In this document: in pieces, positions 41,753 to 50,025 of the stretch
How the letters are laid out: each line of letters starts with the position of its first letter
How positions within the stretch are numbered: the first letter of the stretch is position 1
Assembly: GCF_040047665.1 (NCBI RefSeq)
Contig: NZ_CP157355.1
Coordinates: forward strand, 682,001 to 746,000
Length of the DNA stretch: 64,000 nt
Source of the DNA: Chitinibacter sp. FCG-7
GTDB lineage: Bacteria; Pseudomonadota; Gammaproteobacteria; Burkholderiales; Chitinibacteraceae
Reading direction: 5' to 3'
Notes under the pieces: model-generated
What the model was told of the DNA's origin: nothing
The model's input: the letters and a program-made list of their open reading frames with translations, nothing else
Databases searched by the model: none
Made by a program: the position numbers and the translations under genes

Positions 41753-41780
41753 ATGGCAATACCCAACTGGGTATTACCAT
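41753..41780. other. Long TATACCC-type palindrome upstream of the ABC exporter
   Basis: AATACCCA and TGGGTATT flank a 2-base centre and are extended by ATGG/CCAT, so 24 of 26 arm bases pair. It lies in the 165-bp gap before the exporter gene and can form a cruciform or hairpin or bind a dimeric protein. Confidence 0.55.
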
Positions 41781-41821
41781 ATAGATAATATTTTAAAATA
41801 CCTGCAGAGATATACCCACCA

Positions 41822-43240
41822 CTAAGGTTTAAAGCGCGCCTCCAGTTGCGCCAGCTTGGCGCGGATATTGGCACCCATGCTGATTTGCGGATTGGAGTAG
41901 CCATCGTCTTTGCCAGCCGCGATTTCACGCTGGCGAATTAGCTCGCGCGCGCTGTGGTGCGCGGTTTCGAACGAGCGCGTTTTGCTGCGTAATTGTTCGT
42001 CAAACATGGCGCGGCCAAAAAAGGTCAGCTCGGATTTGCGGCCACAACCGTAGGATGTGTTATCCGCGTCGGCGGCGGTCAGCACCAGCGTATCGGCGCT
42101 GGCCAGCGGCGCAATCCAGCTACCCGAGTAACACGCCGAAACGGCAATCACCCGGTGGCGCACGCCCGCCTCGTCCAGCCAGCGTTTGAGTTGCTGCGGC
42201 GTCACGCTATCGACCTGCAGCGGCCAGAATCCCGCCGCCAGCTTGCCATCCTGCCCGCCATGCGAAGTGAGATACACAAACAGAATATCTTCGTTCTGAT
42301 CCATTTTGCCAGCGATAGCGGCAATGCTGCGCCGCAGGTTCAGCGGCGTGGCCCACGGCCACTGCCCCAGTGTTTCAACATGATTGATCAGCTCGATCCC
42401 GCGCCCGGCGGCGTCAAAGCGTTGCGCCATCACGCTGGACACCATGCCCGCTTCCCGGCGAAAAACGTCTTCGTCGGCTTCGGGAGCAAAAGCAATCGTA
42501 TAGAGATCCACCACGCCAGCGCGCTGGGGGGCGACTTCGCCCAGCTTGGCGTGCAGCAGCGCGGGCTGCGCTTCCATCACTTCCTGCGTCAGTACCAGAC
42601 TTGGGCGCTCGGCATAGCGCTCGCTATCGACATCAGGCGCGGGATACCAGTAAGACATGGCCACGCCGGAGAAATACAGCGCCGAGAGCGCCAACAGAAT
42701 TAGCGACACCAGCGCAAAACGCAGCTTGTGATGATTACTGGCGTGCCAGAATACGGCCAGCTCAGCGGCGGTGATCCATAAAAATGGCAACGCATAGATG
42801 ACCCACTGTGCGGTGTAACTTTGGGCAATGCCGTAGCGCGCCAGCAGCTGCGAGGCCGCGTAAATCAGTCCCCACAGCAGGCTGGAAAACACGTACAGCA
42901 ATAAAATCAGGCTAAGCATTTTCACCTGCCGCGGCGGCACCGGCGCAGGCGGCTGCGCCACATACGCCAGCCAGCAAATCACCAGAAAATAAGCCGCGTT
43001 TTGCAGCCCGGTGATCCAGGCAAATTGCTGCGGCCCGCTGCTGGCCAGCCAAGCCATCAGAATACTGGCCCCTTGATCCAGGGCAAACAGCAAGAAAATC
43101 AGCCACGGCGAGGCGGGCAATTGCTCCCAGCGCGGTGCGCGAAAAATCAGGCTGCGCGCCGTCTCGCGCCACAAGGCGTGGAATGTGGTTTCAGTGGTGG
43201 CGGTCTGGATGGGCAAACTGGCGTTCAGCGTGTCGGACAT
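41822..43240 (-). CDS. Membrane-anchored C13-family (legumain/caspase-like) cysteine peptidase
   Basis: 472 residues from MSDTLNASLPIQ; ATGs 2 and 4 codons earlier (43246, 43252) are alternatives and the open frame to 43384 is rejected. The N-terminal half has about five hydrophobic segments (WLIFLLFALDQGASILMAW, YFLVICWLAYVA, MLSLILLLYVFSSLLWGL). The C-terminal half has the Peptidase_C13 dyad: His in YLTSHGGQDG and Cys in AVSACYSGSW, plus NTSYGCGRKSELTFFG. Bacterial members are common in proteobacteria but their substrates are unknown. It lies upstream of nothing related. Confidence 0.85.
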   Translation of the reverse strand: MSDTLNASLPIQTATTETTFHALWRETARSLIFRAPRWEQLPASPWLIFLLFALDQGASILMAWLASSGPQQFAWITGLQNAAYFLVICWLAYVAQPPAPVPPRQVKMLSLILLLYVFSSLLWGLIYAASQLLARYGIAQSYTAQWVIYALPFLWITAAELAVFWHASNHHKLRFALVSLILLALSALYFSGVAMSYWYPAPDVDSERYAERPSLVLTQEVMEAQPALLHAKLGEVAPQRAGVVDLYTIAFAPEADEDVFRREAGMVSSVMAQRFDAAGRGIELINHVETLGQWPWATPLNLRRSIAAIAGKMDQNEDILFVYLTSHGGQDGKLAAGFWPLQVDSVTPQQLKRWLDEAGVRHRVIAVSACYSGSWIAPLASADTLVLTAADADNTSYGCGRKSELTFFGRAMFDEQLRSKTRSFETAHHSARELIRQREIAAGKDDGYSNPQISMGANIRAKLAQLEARFKP

Positions 43241-43425
43241 TGTCATTTCCATGCTCAATCGAAATGCCAGTTTATAACAAACCTTGTCAGCATTTAAGCC
43301 ACAGACCCATTTGCTGCTCAAGTGTGGTGTTTTAGTCCTGCCAGGGTATATCGTGCCAGAGATTACTGGACATAGCCTACACAAATATACTTGCTTAGGT
43401 ATGTAATTACATCAGCCTGCTGGCC

Positions 43426-43454
43426 AAAAAAAAACGGCAGCCTAAGCTGCCGTT
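43426..43454 (-). terminator. Terminator after the chitinase gene
   Basis: AACGGCAGC pairs with GCTGCCGTT around CTAA; on the minus strand it is followed by nine Ts. Confidence 0.9.
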
Positions 43455-43473
43455 TTGCTGGGATGAAAGCAAA

Positions 43474-45534
43474 TTACTTGGTGTTATCCACCACAACCTG
43501 ACCATTGAACTTCACCTGACCGCGGAAGAAGTAATCCACGCAGGCTTTGTAGTCGCCCGGATTAGCCAGGCTAAATGGCGTTTGGTAAGTGGCCAATTGG
43601 CAAGACCAAGACACGCCGCCCGGATTGTTCGGGTTGTAGTTCCAGCCCTTGTCCAGATACGTTTTGGTCGCAGCTGCCGAGCCATCGGTGAAGCCTTTTG
43701 ACGTACCGCAAGTCAGTTGCTCGCCGGTAATGTCAACGCCCAGCTCTTTGGTGAACTCTTTGTACGCCGCAATACGGTTCAGCGATTGCTGTGCTTCACT
43801 GCTGGTACCGCCACCGATATTGCTACCATGGTTGCCGCCGCGTCCGCATTCAATACCACCGTTGATGATATAAGTCGTTGCACCAAAACCAGGTGACATG
43901 CCGTTGGCAATATCCACCTGATTCGGCTGCCAAGTCCCATCAACCACCCACGTCATTGGTGGTTTTGGCGATTGTGGATAAACCGCGAACCAGATCGCTG
44001 ACGCGAAGTTCATCCAGGTATCTGCCACCAAGCCAGGCTTGTCGAGCAATACATTGACGTCGCCATACATTGATTTGCTGAATGGGCCGTAGTTGTAGTT
44101 CCACGACAATTGCTTGGAGCCGCGACCGAAGTAGCTGAAGTACTGGCCTTGCTCGTTTTTGCCGCATGGATAGAAGATCGAGAAGATCGATCCGCCCGCG
44201 CCGTTAAAGCAATCTTGGTAGCCGCCCACGCCGCTGCCTTCCTGCATGCCTTGCTCACGCAGGAACCACAGGCCTTGGCGGAACGTTGGAATCGCGGTGT
44301 TTTGCTCCATCGTCGCCAACACGGCGTTGTTCTGATCGGCGTAGCCGCGCGCTGTTGCAGGCGTCAGGGCAGGCCAGTTTGCGCCGGTTTCTTGCGCAAA
44401 GTGGGCAAATGAAGTCGCCAGCAGTTTTTTACAGATCAGGTCTGAGTCGCGACCATCAGTGTAGGTTTTGCAATACGCCGGGAATTTGGCCACGCCTTTG
44501 AGCAGATTCTCGTAGGTGTATTTGATATTGCGCACGGGGAAGAAGTAATCAAATTTCGCCCGTGGCAACACGCGCTCAACGCGCTGGACGTTGTCCGGAT
44601 TGCCTGCTGCGCCTGGCGCAACAGCATCGACCACCGAATCCGGGCGAACCTGCAAGGCTTCGCGGATACGATCTATTGTTTTGGCATCCGAGCCAGCCTG
44701 GCTGTACAAGGCTTGTTCGGCCGCCAGGAATTGCGCATCGCTTGGGTAGCCCGCTGGTGCAGCCACAAAGGTGATTTGCGGTTTATACGCTGCAGGTGCG
44801 GTGGTTGGTGCAGCAGTTGGGCCTGCGCTTGAAACTGGTGTTGAAGTTGGGGCTGCAGTTGGCGCTACCGTCACGGCTGGCGTTGGGCTGGCAGTGACAA
44901 CCGGGCTGGCCGTTGGCTTCACCGTCACCACGGGAGTGGCAGTTGGTTTGGCGGTGACGACAGGCGTGGCAGTCGGTACTGGCGTTGCGCCACCGGTGCT
45001 GCATGTACCGCCCGCTTTCCATAAAGTAGGCGTTGCCGCCGGATTCCAATTGGCACCAACATACGCTGTGTGTGCAGACAGGGAGGTATAGCTCGCTCCG
45101 CCATAGCTGACAACATCTCCAGCCTTATACGTATTGCCTTCTGCCCATACGCCACAAGAACCTGGCAGGGCTGTAGGCGCTGCTGTTGGTGCCGTAGTTG
45201 GTGCGGTGGTCGGTGCGACTGTCGGCTTGGCGCTTGGCGCTACCGTTGGAGAAACCAGTGGCGTGCTCGTCGGTGCTGCTGTCGGCGCGCTGGTCACATT
45301 GGCCGTCGGTGCTGGCGTTGCGCTGCCAGCTTGCAATTCCCACGGGCCCCACTGCTCGGCGCCGGGCACATTGCCTTGCGTCCACCATTTTGCTTTGTAA
45401 TCTTTACCCTGATAGCTCACCACCTGACCACCGGTGTATACCGTTTTGCTATCCCAGGCCGTTGCCGCCATCACTTGCACCGAGCAAATGGCTGCGGGAA
45501 TAGCCGCCAACATCCAACGATTCAATTGGAACAT
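43474..45534 (-). CDS. Secreted GH19 chitinase with two ChiC-type chitin-binding modules
   Basis: 686 residues from MFQLNRWMLAAIPAAICSV; upstream in-frame Mets are less likely. The signal peptide ends VMA near residue 23. Module 1 (about 26-66, AWDSKTVYTGGQVVSYQGKD, WWTQG, WGPWE) and module 2 (about 129-175, VWAEGNTYKAGDVVSYGGAS, LWKAGG) are CBM5/12. Each is followed by a Pro/Thr/Ala linker. The GH19 domain covers about 260-686. It has the catalytic glutamate in FAHFAQETGANW and the family motif YFGRGSKQLSWNYNYG. It hydrolyses chitin outside the cell by inversion. EF-P would help translate the linkers. Confidence 0.95.
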   Translation of the reverse strand: MFQLNRWMLAAIPAAICSVQVMAATAWDSKTVYTGGQVVSYQGKDYKAKWWTQGNVPGAEQWGPWELQAGSATPAPTANVTSAPTAAPTSTPLVSPTVAPSAKPTVAPTTAPTTAPTAAPTALPGSCGVWAEGNTYKAGDVVSYGGASYTSLSAHTAYVGANWNPAATPTLWKAGGTCSTGGATPVPTATPVVTAKPTATPVVTVKPTASPVVTASPTPAVTVAPTAAPTSTPVSSAGPTAAPTTAPAAYKPQITFVAAPAGYPSDAQFLAAEQALYSQAGSDAKTIDRIREALQVRPDSVVDAVAPGAAGNPDNVQRVERVLPRAKFDYFFPVRNIKYTYENLLKGVAKFPAYCKTYTDGRDSDLICKKLLATSFAHFAQETGANWPALTPATARGYADQNNAVLATMEQNTAIPTFRQGLWFLREQGMQEGSGVGGYQDCFNGAGGSIFSIFYPCGKNEQGQYFSYFGRGSKQLSWNYNYGPFSKSMYGDVNVLLDKPGLVADTWMNFASAIWFAVYPQSPKPPMTWVVDGTWQPNQVDIANGMSPGFGATTYIINGGIECGRGGNHGSNIGGGTSSEAQQSLNRIAAYKEFTKELGVDITGEQLTCGTSKGFTDGSAAATKTYLDKGWNYNPNNPGGVSWSCQLATYQTPFSLANPGDYKACVDYFFRGQVKFNGQVVVDNTK
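44791..44988 (-). repeat. Second Pro/Thr linker of the chitinase, minisatellite-like
   Basis: Encodes tandem PVVTxKPTAx units (TPVVTAKPTA, TPVVTVKPTA, SPVVTASPTP) followed by APTAAPTST-type repeats. The repeats are visible in the DNA as related 27-30-base units. Confidence 0.75.
45163..45324 (-). repeat. First Pro/Thr linker of the chitinase
   Basis: Encodes repeated APTxAPT and KPTVAPTTAPTTAPTAAPT units between the two chitin-binding modules; the DNA shows a repeating GGTGCxGTxGTTGGxGC-like pattern on the plus strand. Confidence 0.75.
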
Positions 45535-45685
45535 AGATCCAGTCTCCATCCTTTTATGGGTGTCACCGATCCGGCGCACCTTTGGTTTCGGCGGCTATTT
45601 GCCGCTGCCAAATACTAACGAATCAAGATGGAAATTGCCTAGTGCCGATTGTCACATCTGTTGCATTATTTTGCTTTTTTTCATT

Positions 45686-45703
45686 AATTACATTTTTGTA
45701 ATT
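45686..45703. promoter_or_regulatory. AT-rich palindrome upstream of the chitinase gene
   Basis: AATTACA-TTTT-TGTAATT is a perfect 7-bp inverted repeat about 150 nt before the chitinase start in a very AT-rich 230-bp gap. Possible operator or upstream activator site; role inferred. Confidence 0.4.
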
Positions 45704-45812
45704 TTTATAAAATGAAAGCGTCAACAATTAATTTGATCTGGCGCAAAAAAGGCGCTTTTTTTGCTGTTATATCAATACTTTAGATTTTTCTAATTTACTC
45801 AAGCCATTCTTT

Positions 45813-46490
45813 TTATTTGGGCCAAGCCAATTGGGCTGGCTGCGCGATATTTTCCAATTGGGCACAGAATAAATCGGAATGGAAATGAATCCCGCACTCG
45901 GGCAATGCGGTATAGCAATAGGTATGTCCGGCAAATTCAAATTCCAGCGAATAGGCGTGCAGATACCCCCGGTCGGCATCGCTACCACCATAACGCGCAT
46001 CACCCAGAATCGGGCTACCCAGGCTTTTCATCGCCACGCGCAGCTGGTGCGTGCGCCCGCTCAGGGGTTTGAGCACAAACACGCGCAAGCCGTTGCCCAG
46101 GCCAAAGCTGAAAAATTGCGTTGTCGCCAACAGGCCGCCTTCGCGAACGAGCTTCCAGCAACCATTGCGGCCTTTGTCCATGCCGCCCTGAATTTTGCCC
46201 TGCTTTTTGGCCGGTTTTTTATCGCTAAGCGCCAGATAATATTTCTGCACCCGGTGCTCGGCAAATAGCGCCGAAAACTGCCGCGCCGCTTCGGCGTGCC
46301 GGGCCAGCACCAGCAGGCCGGAGGTCATTTTATCGAGCCGGTGCACGGTGAGCAGCCCGGACAAACCAGTTTGCTCGCGCACCAGATCAATCAGGCTGTC
46401 CTGCGTCTCGTTCTGGTGAAAATCCAGCCCGGCAGGCTTGTTGATCACGATGAAATCATCTTCAACAGCAATGACGGTGATGGCCGACAT
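45813..46490 (-). CDS. RluA-family RNA pseudouridine synthase
   Basis: 225 residues from the ATG at 46490, which shares its A with the upstream stop codon (TGATG), a sign of translational coupling; the frame is open to 46511 but not needed. The catalytic aspartate is in LTVHRLDKMTSGLLVLA, and KPAGLDFHQ, KPLSGRTHQLRVAMKSLG and LHAYSLEF are the other RluA motifs. The target uridine (rRNA or tRNA) cannot be told. The members closest in pattern are the TIGR01621-type proteins. Confidence 0.88.
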   Translation of the reverse strand: MSAITVIAVEDDFIVINKPAGLDFHQNETQDSLIDLVREQTGLSGLLTVHRLDKMTSGLLVLARHAEAARQFSALFAEHRVQKYYLALSDKKPAKKQGKIQGGMDKGRNGCWKLVREGGLLATTQFFSFGLGNGLRVFVLKPLSGRTHQLRVAMKSLGSPILGDARYGGSDADRGYLHAYSLEFEFAGHTYCYTALPECGIHFHSDLFCAQLENIAQPAQLAWPK

Positions 46491-46960
46491 CAGGACGATT
46501 TCCCCAGCCATTGATCGCCAAAATTAACCAGCAGCACGCCCAGCACAATCAGCCCGGCACCGAGCAGACGCGGCCAGCTTAAATCGCGCAGCGGCAGGCC
46601 CAGCCAGCCAAACCGGTCAAACAGCAGCGAGGCCACCACCTGGCCGCCAATAATCAGCGCCATCATCGACGCCGCCCCGAGCTTGGGCGCGATTAGCGTG
46701 GTGCCAAATACAAACATCGCGCCCATCACGCCGCCCAGCAGCATCCAGGGCTCGGCTTTGGTGATCGACAGCAAGCCGCCCATTTTCTGCCCGGTCAGCG
46801 CCGACATCAGCAGCAAAGTCAGAATACCAACGGCAAACGACACCAGCGCAGCGAGCAAGGTGCTGCCGCCAATCACGGTTTTCAGCTGGTTATTCACAGC
46901 AGCTTGCAGCGGCACGATCAGTCCGATCAGCAAGGCAAACAGGGCATAAAAAGATTGCAT
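46490..46960 (-). CDS. YdcZ-type small DMT transporter (DUF606)
   Basis: 156 residues from MQSFYALFALLIGLIVPLQA; a GTG two codons earlier is possible. There are five hydrophobic segments, with the family pattern VPLQAAVNNQLKTVIGGSTL and GALFVFGTTLIAPKLGAA-like helix 3 (GAMFVFGTTLIAPKLGAA). Such proteins form half-size drug/metabolite transporters that dimerise. Substrate unknown. It is upstream of, and coupled to, the pseudouridine synthase gene. Confidence 0.85.
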   Translation of the reverse strand: MQSFYALFALLIGLIVPLQAAVNNQLKTVIGGSTLLAALVSFAVGILTLLLMSALTGQKMGGLLSITKAEPWMLLGGVMGAMFVFGTTLIAPKLGAASMMALIIGGQVVASLLFDRFGWLGLPLRDLSWPRLLGAGLIVLGVLLVNFGDQWLGKSS

Positions 46961-47092
46961 GCGCACAATGTCCAGACAGGAAGGAGCGCCAATTCTACTG
47001 TGATCACGGCGCTTTGCTGCAGAATTTGCTATCCATTGCGGCCGGAAAAAGTAGAATAAGGGGATTCTCTCATCGAGCTACAGGCTTTTTTC

Positions 47093-47416
47093 ATGCACCA
47101 TATCACTGCGGTCGAACTCAAAAACTGGCTGGACGACACCACACTGGAAGCCCCCAAATTACTGGATGTGCGCGAAAGTTGGGAGCTGGCGCTGTGCCAG
47201 ATTGCGGGCAGCGAGCATATTCCTATGGGGAATATCCCCGGTGATCTGGCCCGGCTGGATCCGGACGCCACCTATGTGGTGATCTGCCATCACGGTGTAC
47301 GCAGTTATCAGGTTGCCGGCTTTTTGGAACGGCAAGGTTTTGAAAAAATGATTAATCTGGATGGCGGCATCGCCGCATGGGCCGAGCAGGTAGACCCGGC
47401 GATGGCGAGGTACTAA
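47093..47416 (+). CDS. Single-domain rhodanese (sulfurtransferase)
   Basis: 107 residues: one rhodanese domain. It has LLDVRESWELALCQIAGSEH, the catalytic cysteine loop VVICHHGVRS (Cys-His-His-Gly-Val-Arg) and INLDGGIAAW at the end. It is GlpE/PspE-like and could carry persulfide sulfur. The DUF2384-like gene follows after about 100 bp that hold two TATACCC motifs. Confidence 0.92.
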   Translation: MHHITAVELKNWLDDTTLEAPKLLDVRESWELALCQIAGSEHIPMGNIPGDLARLDPDATYVVICHHGVRSYQVAGFLERQGFEKMINLDGGIAAWAEQVDPAMARY

Positions 47417-47449
47417 GGTGAATTGGCGGCTATGCTTTAGCCGCCCCAC

Positions 47450-47468
47450 TATACCCACCTGGTGTATA
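47450..47468. other. TATACCC/GTGTATA imperfect inverted repeat
   Basis: TATACCCACCTGGTGTATA, an inverted repeat with one bulged base, in the gap between the rhodanese and the DUF2384-like gene; another TATACCC lies at 47504-47510, just before the next start codon. Confidence 0.4.
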
Positions 47469-47513
47469 AACCAAATACTCAAGCAAGGAAAGCTCCCTGG
47501 AGCTATACCCCAT

Positions 47514-47819
47514 ATGAATCGTATACCGGAATTTCTGGCTCTCCTTGAGAGCGAATTGGTCGACCAGCCGGATTTATACGCTGATCTGCGCGCAGTCATG
47601 CAGTTTGAGCCCTACAGCCTGCTGCCCTGGCTCCCCTTGCTGGACGCCGCCGTTCACAAGCTGGGCGATCTGCCCACCGTCGTCAAATGGCTCACCTGCC
47701 CGCATATTGAGCTCAATGGCGCAGCCCCGGCTTCGCTCGTCGGTAGCGATAACGGCGTTGCCCGCGCCCGCGCACTACTGGAAAAATACGAGCCGCTACC
47801 CCCATGGCGCAAGCCATGA
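47514..47819 (+). CDS. Small protein with an MbcA/ParS/Xre-type (DUF2384-like) C-terminus
   Basis: 101 residues from MNRIPEFLALLE; the open frame upstream contains the TATACCC repeats and is rejected. The C-terminal half (VKWLTCPHIELNGAAPASLV, ARARALLEKYEP) follows the pattern of the toxin-binding domain found in Xre-MbcA-ParS antitoxins (W L ... L.G..P..LL.....G...V...L). No RES-domain toxin gene is next to it. The assignment is a pattern match by eye and could be wrong. Confidence 0.5.
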   Translation: MNRIPEFLALLESELVDQPDLYADLRAVMQFEPYSLLPWLPLLDAAVHKLGDLPTVVKWLTCPHIELNGAAPASLVGSDNGVARARALLEKYEPLPPWRKP

Positions 47820-47958
47820 AGGTAAAACATCAGCGACAGCTATGAAAGCCAATCCATCACGCCAGCGCTAAAGCCATCAATCGACCTAGCCACCACCAGC
47901 CAGATTAGCCGTTCAAATGCCCCGACTGTTGCTGGCGTGGCTTTGGCCAGCCTGAATG

Positions 47959-49944
47959 TTAATGCCCATAGCCCTCGGGCTTGGCTTTGTAAAACTCGAT
48001 GGTTTGCACATTCGCAGTGGTTGGTGGTGGCGCTTTGAGAATATGCGGTTTCATTTTGCCAACCACATGCATCTCGCACGGCTTGCAATCAAAGTCAAGG
48101 CGATAGCTTTCCGAGCCTGAGCTTAAAGTCATCGAATCGGCCCTGATCTGGCCTTTAACGCCAATCACACCCTTGGCCTGTTTCGGGCACAAATTAAAGC
48201 TAAAGCGCAGGCAATGTTTGGTCACCATCAGCGGCACTTCACCCGCTTCTTCGTGCGCTTCATACGCAGCGGCGATTAATTTAACGCCGTGTTTGGCATA
48301 AAATTCACGCGCTTTGGCGTTATACACATTGCCGAGGAATGACAGCGTTTCATCGGGGTATAGTGCTGGAGGCTCAATAGCTGCCTTACGTTCAGGCCTA
48401 TACCATGCTGCAATCCGCACGGCTTCCAGTTGCTCAACCGCGTCGCGGCGCAGTGCATTGATGACTGATGCTGGCGCAAACCAAGGTTGCGATAAATTGA
48501 GCACAACGTCTTCGGCATAAAACATCGTATTGCCGAGCTTGGCCAGATTATCACGCAGCGTGCTCCACGCTTTGTCGGCGTTTTGCGCGACTTCGAGTGG
48601 CAGCGCGACTTGCGCTGTAGCGCTACAGCCGTCGGCATCGGTGATAGTGAGCGACAAGCCCGTTTCGGTCTCGCTCAAGGTCAACCACGCGCCGATTTTG
48701 CGCTCGGCCGATTTCTTGTTCAGCGCCTGCTCCCAAGCATGATCACGGTTACGGTGAATTGGTGTACCGGCTTTCAGGCCCACCAGTTCGCTCATCATTT
48801 CGTTCGGGAACACGCGCCAGATACCCGCCGCTTTATTCGCGGCTTCAACCGTATTAGCTTGTACGCCGATCACTTCACGCTTTTTCATGAAGTTCAGTCC
48901 GTCGCCATTGCTCATTGCGTCATTCTGATCGGCGACTTCCAGCTCGAAATATTTATCGGTTACTTTGGTCACGGTGCCGAGTGGCACGCCAACGTATTTC
49001 GGTGAATCAAACGCGCCAATGTCTTCTTTACGCGCGGTGGCAAAGTAATCGGTGTGGCCGCGGTGGAAGGATTTATCAACGTCCGGCCGGAAGAAAATCT
49101 CGCTGCGCCCGCTGGCTGCTGGGGCAAATTCACTGCGCTGTTCCATGATCTCGTCGAGCAGCAGTCGATAATGCGCTGTGATGTTTTTGACGTACTGCAT
49201 GTCTTTGTAGCGGCCCTCGATCTTGAACGAGCGCACGCCCGCGTCGATCAGCGCTTCCAGATTATTGGTCTGGTCATTGTCTTTCATCGACAGAAGATGT
49301 TTATCGAACGCCACCACACGGCCATTCTGGTCGGTCAGCGTGTAGGGCAAGCGACAGGCTTGCGAACAGTCGCCACGGTTCGCGCTGCGACCAGTGTGCG
49401 CGTGGCTGATATTGCATTGGCCCGAAAATGCGACGCACAGCGCGCCGTGAATAAAGTATTCAATCGTTGCGCGATCACCCATGAAGTCGCTGATTTGCTT
49501 GACCTTACCCAAGCCCAACTCGCGCGCGAGGACCACTTGCGAGAAACCCACATCGGCCAGAAACGCGGCTTTTTCCGGCGTGCGAATATCGCATTGCGTA
49601 CTGGCGTGCAGCTGAATCGGCGGAATATCGAGAGACAGCACGCCCATGTCCTGCACGATGAGCGCGTCAACACCCGCCTCATACAGCTGGATGATTTGCT
49701 GGCGAGCCGGTTCAAGCTCGGAGTCATGCAAAATCGTATTGAGCGTGACAAAAATACGCGCGTGATAACGGTGCGCAAATTTGACCAGCTCGGCGATGTC
49801 GTTAATTGAATTGCTGGCATTGTGGCGCGCACCAAAACCGGGGCCACCGATATAGACTGCATCCGCACCGTGCAAAATGGCTTCACGGCCGATTTCAGCG
49901 TTTTTGGCTGGGGACAGCAATTCGAGTTGGTGCGGCAGCAGCAT
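47959..49944 (-). CDS. U32-family protein, RlhA-type 23S rRNA hydroxylase
   Basis: 661 residues, about the length of RlhA (YdcP) and longer than TrhP (YegQ). RlhA hydroxylates C2501 of 23S rRNA using prephenate-linked chemistry. The U32 domain has HGADAVYIGGPGFGARHNA, a cysteine cluster for an iron-sulfur site (CVAFSGQCN and RGDCSQACRLPY) and the family motif SFKIEGRYKDMQYVKNITA. The C-terminal DUF3656-like domain is also present. It runs alone. The exact RNA target is inferred from length and family. Confidence 0.85.
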   Translation of the reverse strand: MLLPHQLELLSPAKNAEIGREAILHGADAVYIGGPGFGARHNASNSINDIAELVKFAHRYHARIFVTLNTILHDSELEPARQQIIQLYEAGVDALIVQDMGVLSLDIPPIQLHASTQCDIRTPEKAAFLADVGFSQVVLARELGLGKVKQISDFMGDRATIEYFIHGALCVAFSGQCNISHAHTGRSANRGDCSQACRLPYTLTDQNGRVVAFDKHLLSMKDNDQTNNLEALIDAGVRSFKIEGRYKDMQYVKNITAHYRLLLDEIMEQRSEFAPAASGRSEIFFRPDVDKSFHRGHTDYFATARKEDIGAFDSPKYVGVPLGTVTKVTDKYFELEVADQNDAMSNGDGLNFMKKREVIGVQANTVEAANKAAGIWRVFPNEMMSELVGLKAGTPIHRNRDHAWEQALNKKSAERKIGAWLTLSETETGLSLTITDADGCSATAQVALPLEVAQNADKAWSTLRDNLAKLGNTMFYAEDVVLNLSQPWFAPASVINALRRDAVEQLEAVRIAAWYRPERKAAIEPPALYPDETLSFLGNVYNAKAREFYAKHGVKLIAAAYEAHEEAGEVPLMVTKHCLRFSFNLCPKQAKGVIGVKGQIRADSMTLSSGSESYRLDFDCKPCEMHVVGKMKPHILKAPPPTTANVQTIEFYKAKPEGYGH

Positions 49945-50025
49945 AAGTGTTCCGGTTCTAAAACATCAAGGCGCGGAAGTATAGCGGAATCAAGGGCTTG
50001 TGCGGCAATTTATGCGATCAGGGGA

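Noticed and set aside
44791..45324. Regular repeats that could be taken for a CRISPR array
   Set aside because: The repeats are in frame with the chitinase, encode Pro/Thr linkers, vary in sequence and have no unique spacers.
45740..45775. GGCGC-A6-GGCGC-T7 stretch as a terminator of the pseudouridine synthase gene
   Set aside because: The GC blocks are direct rather than inverted repeats, so no proper stem forms beyond four bases.
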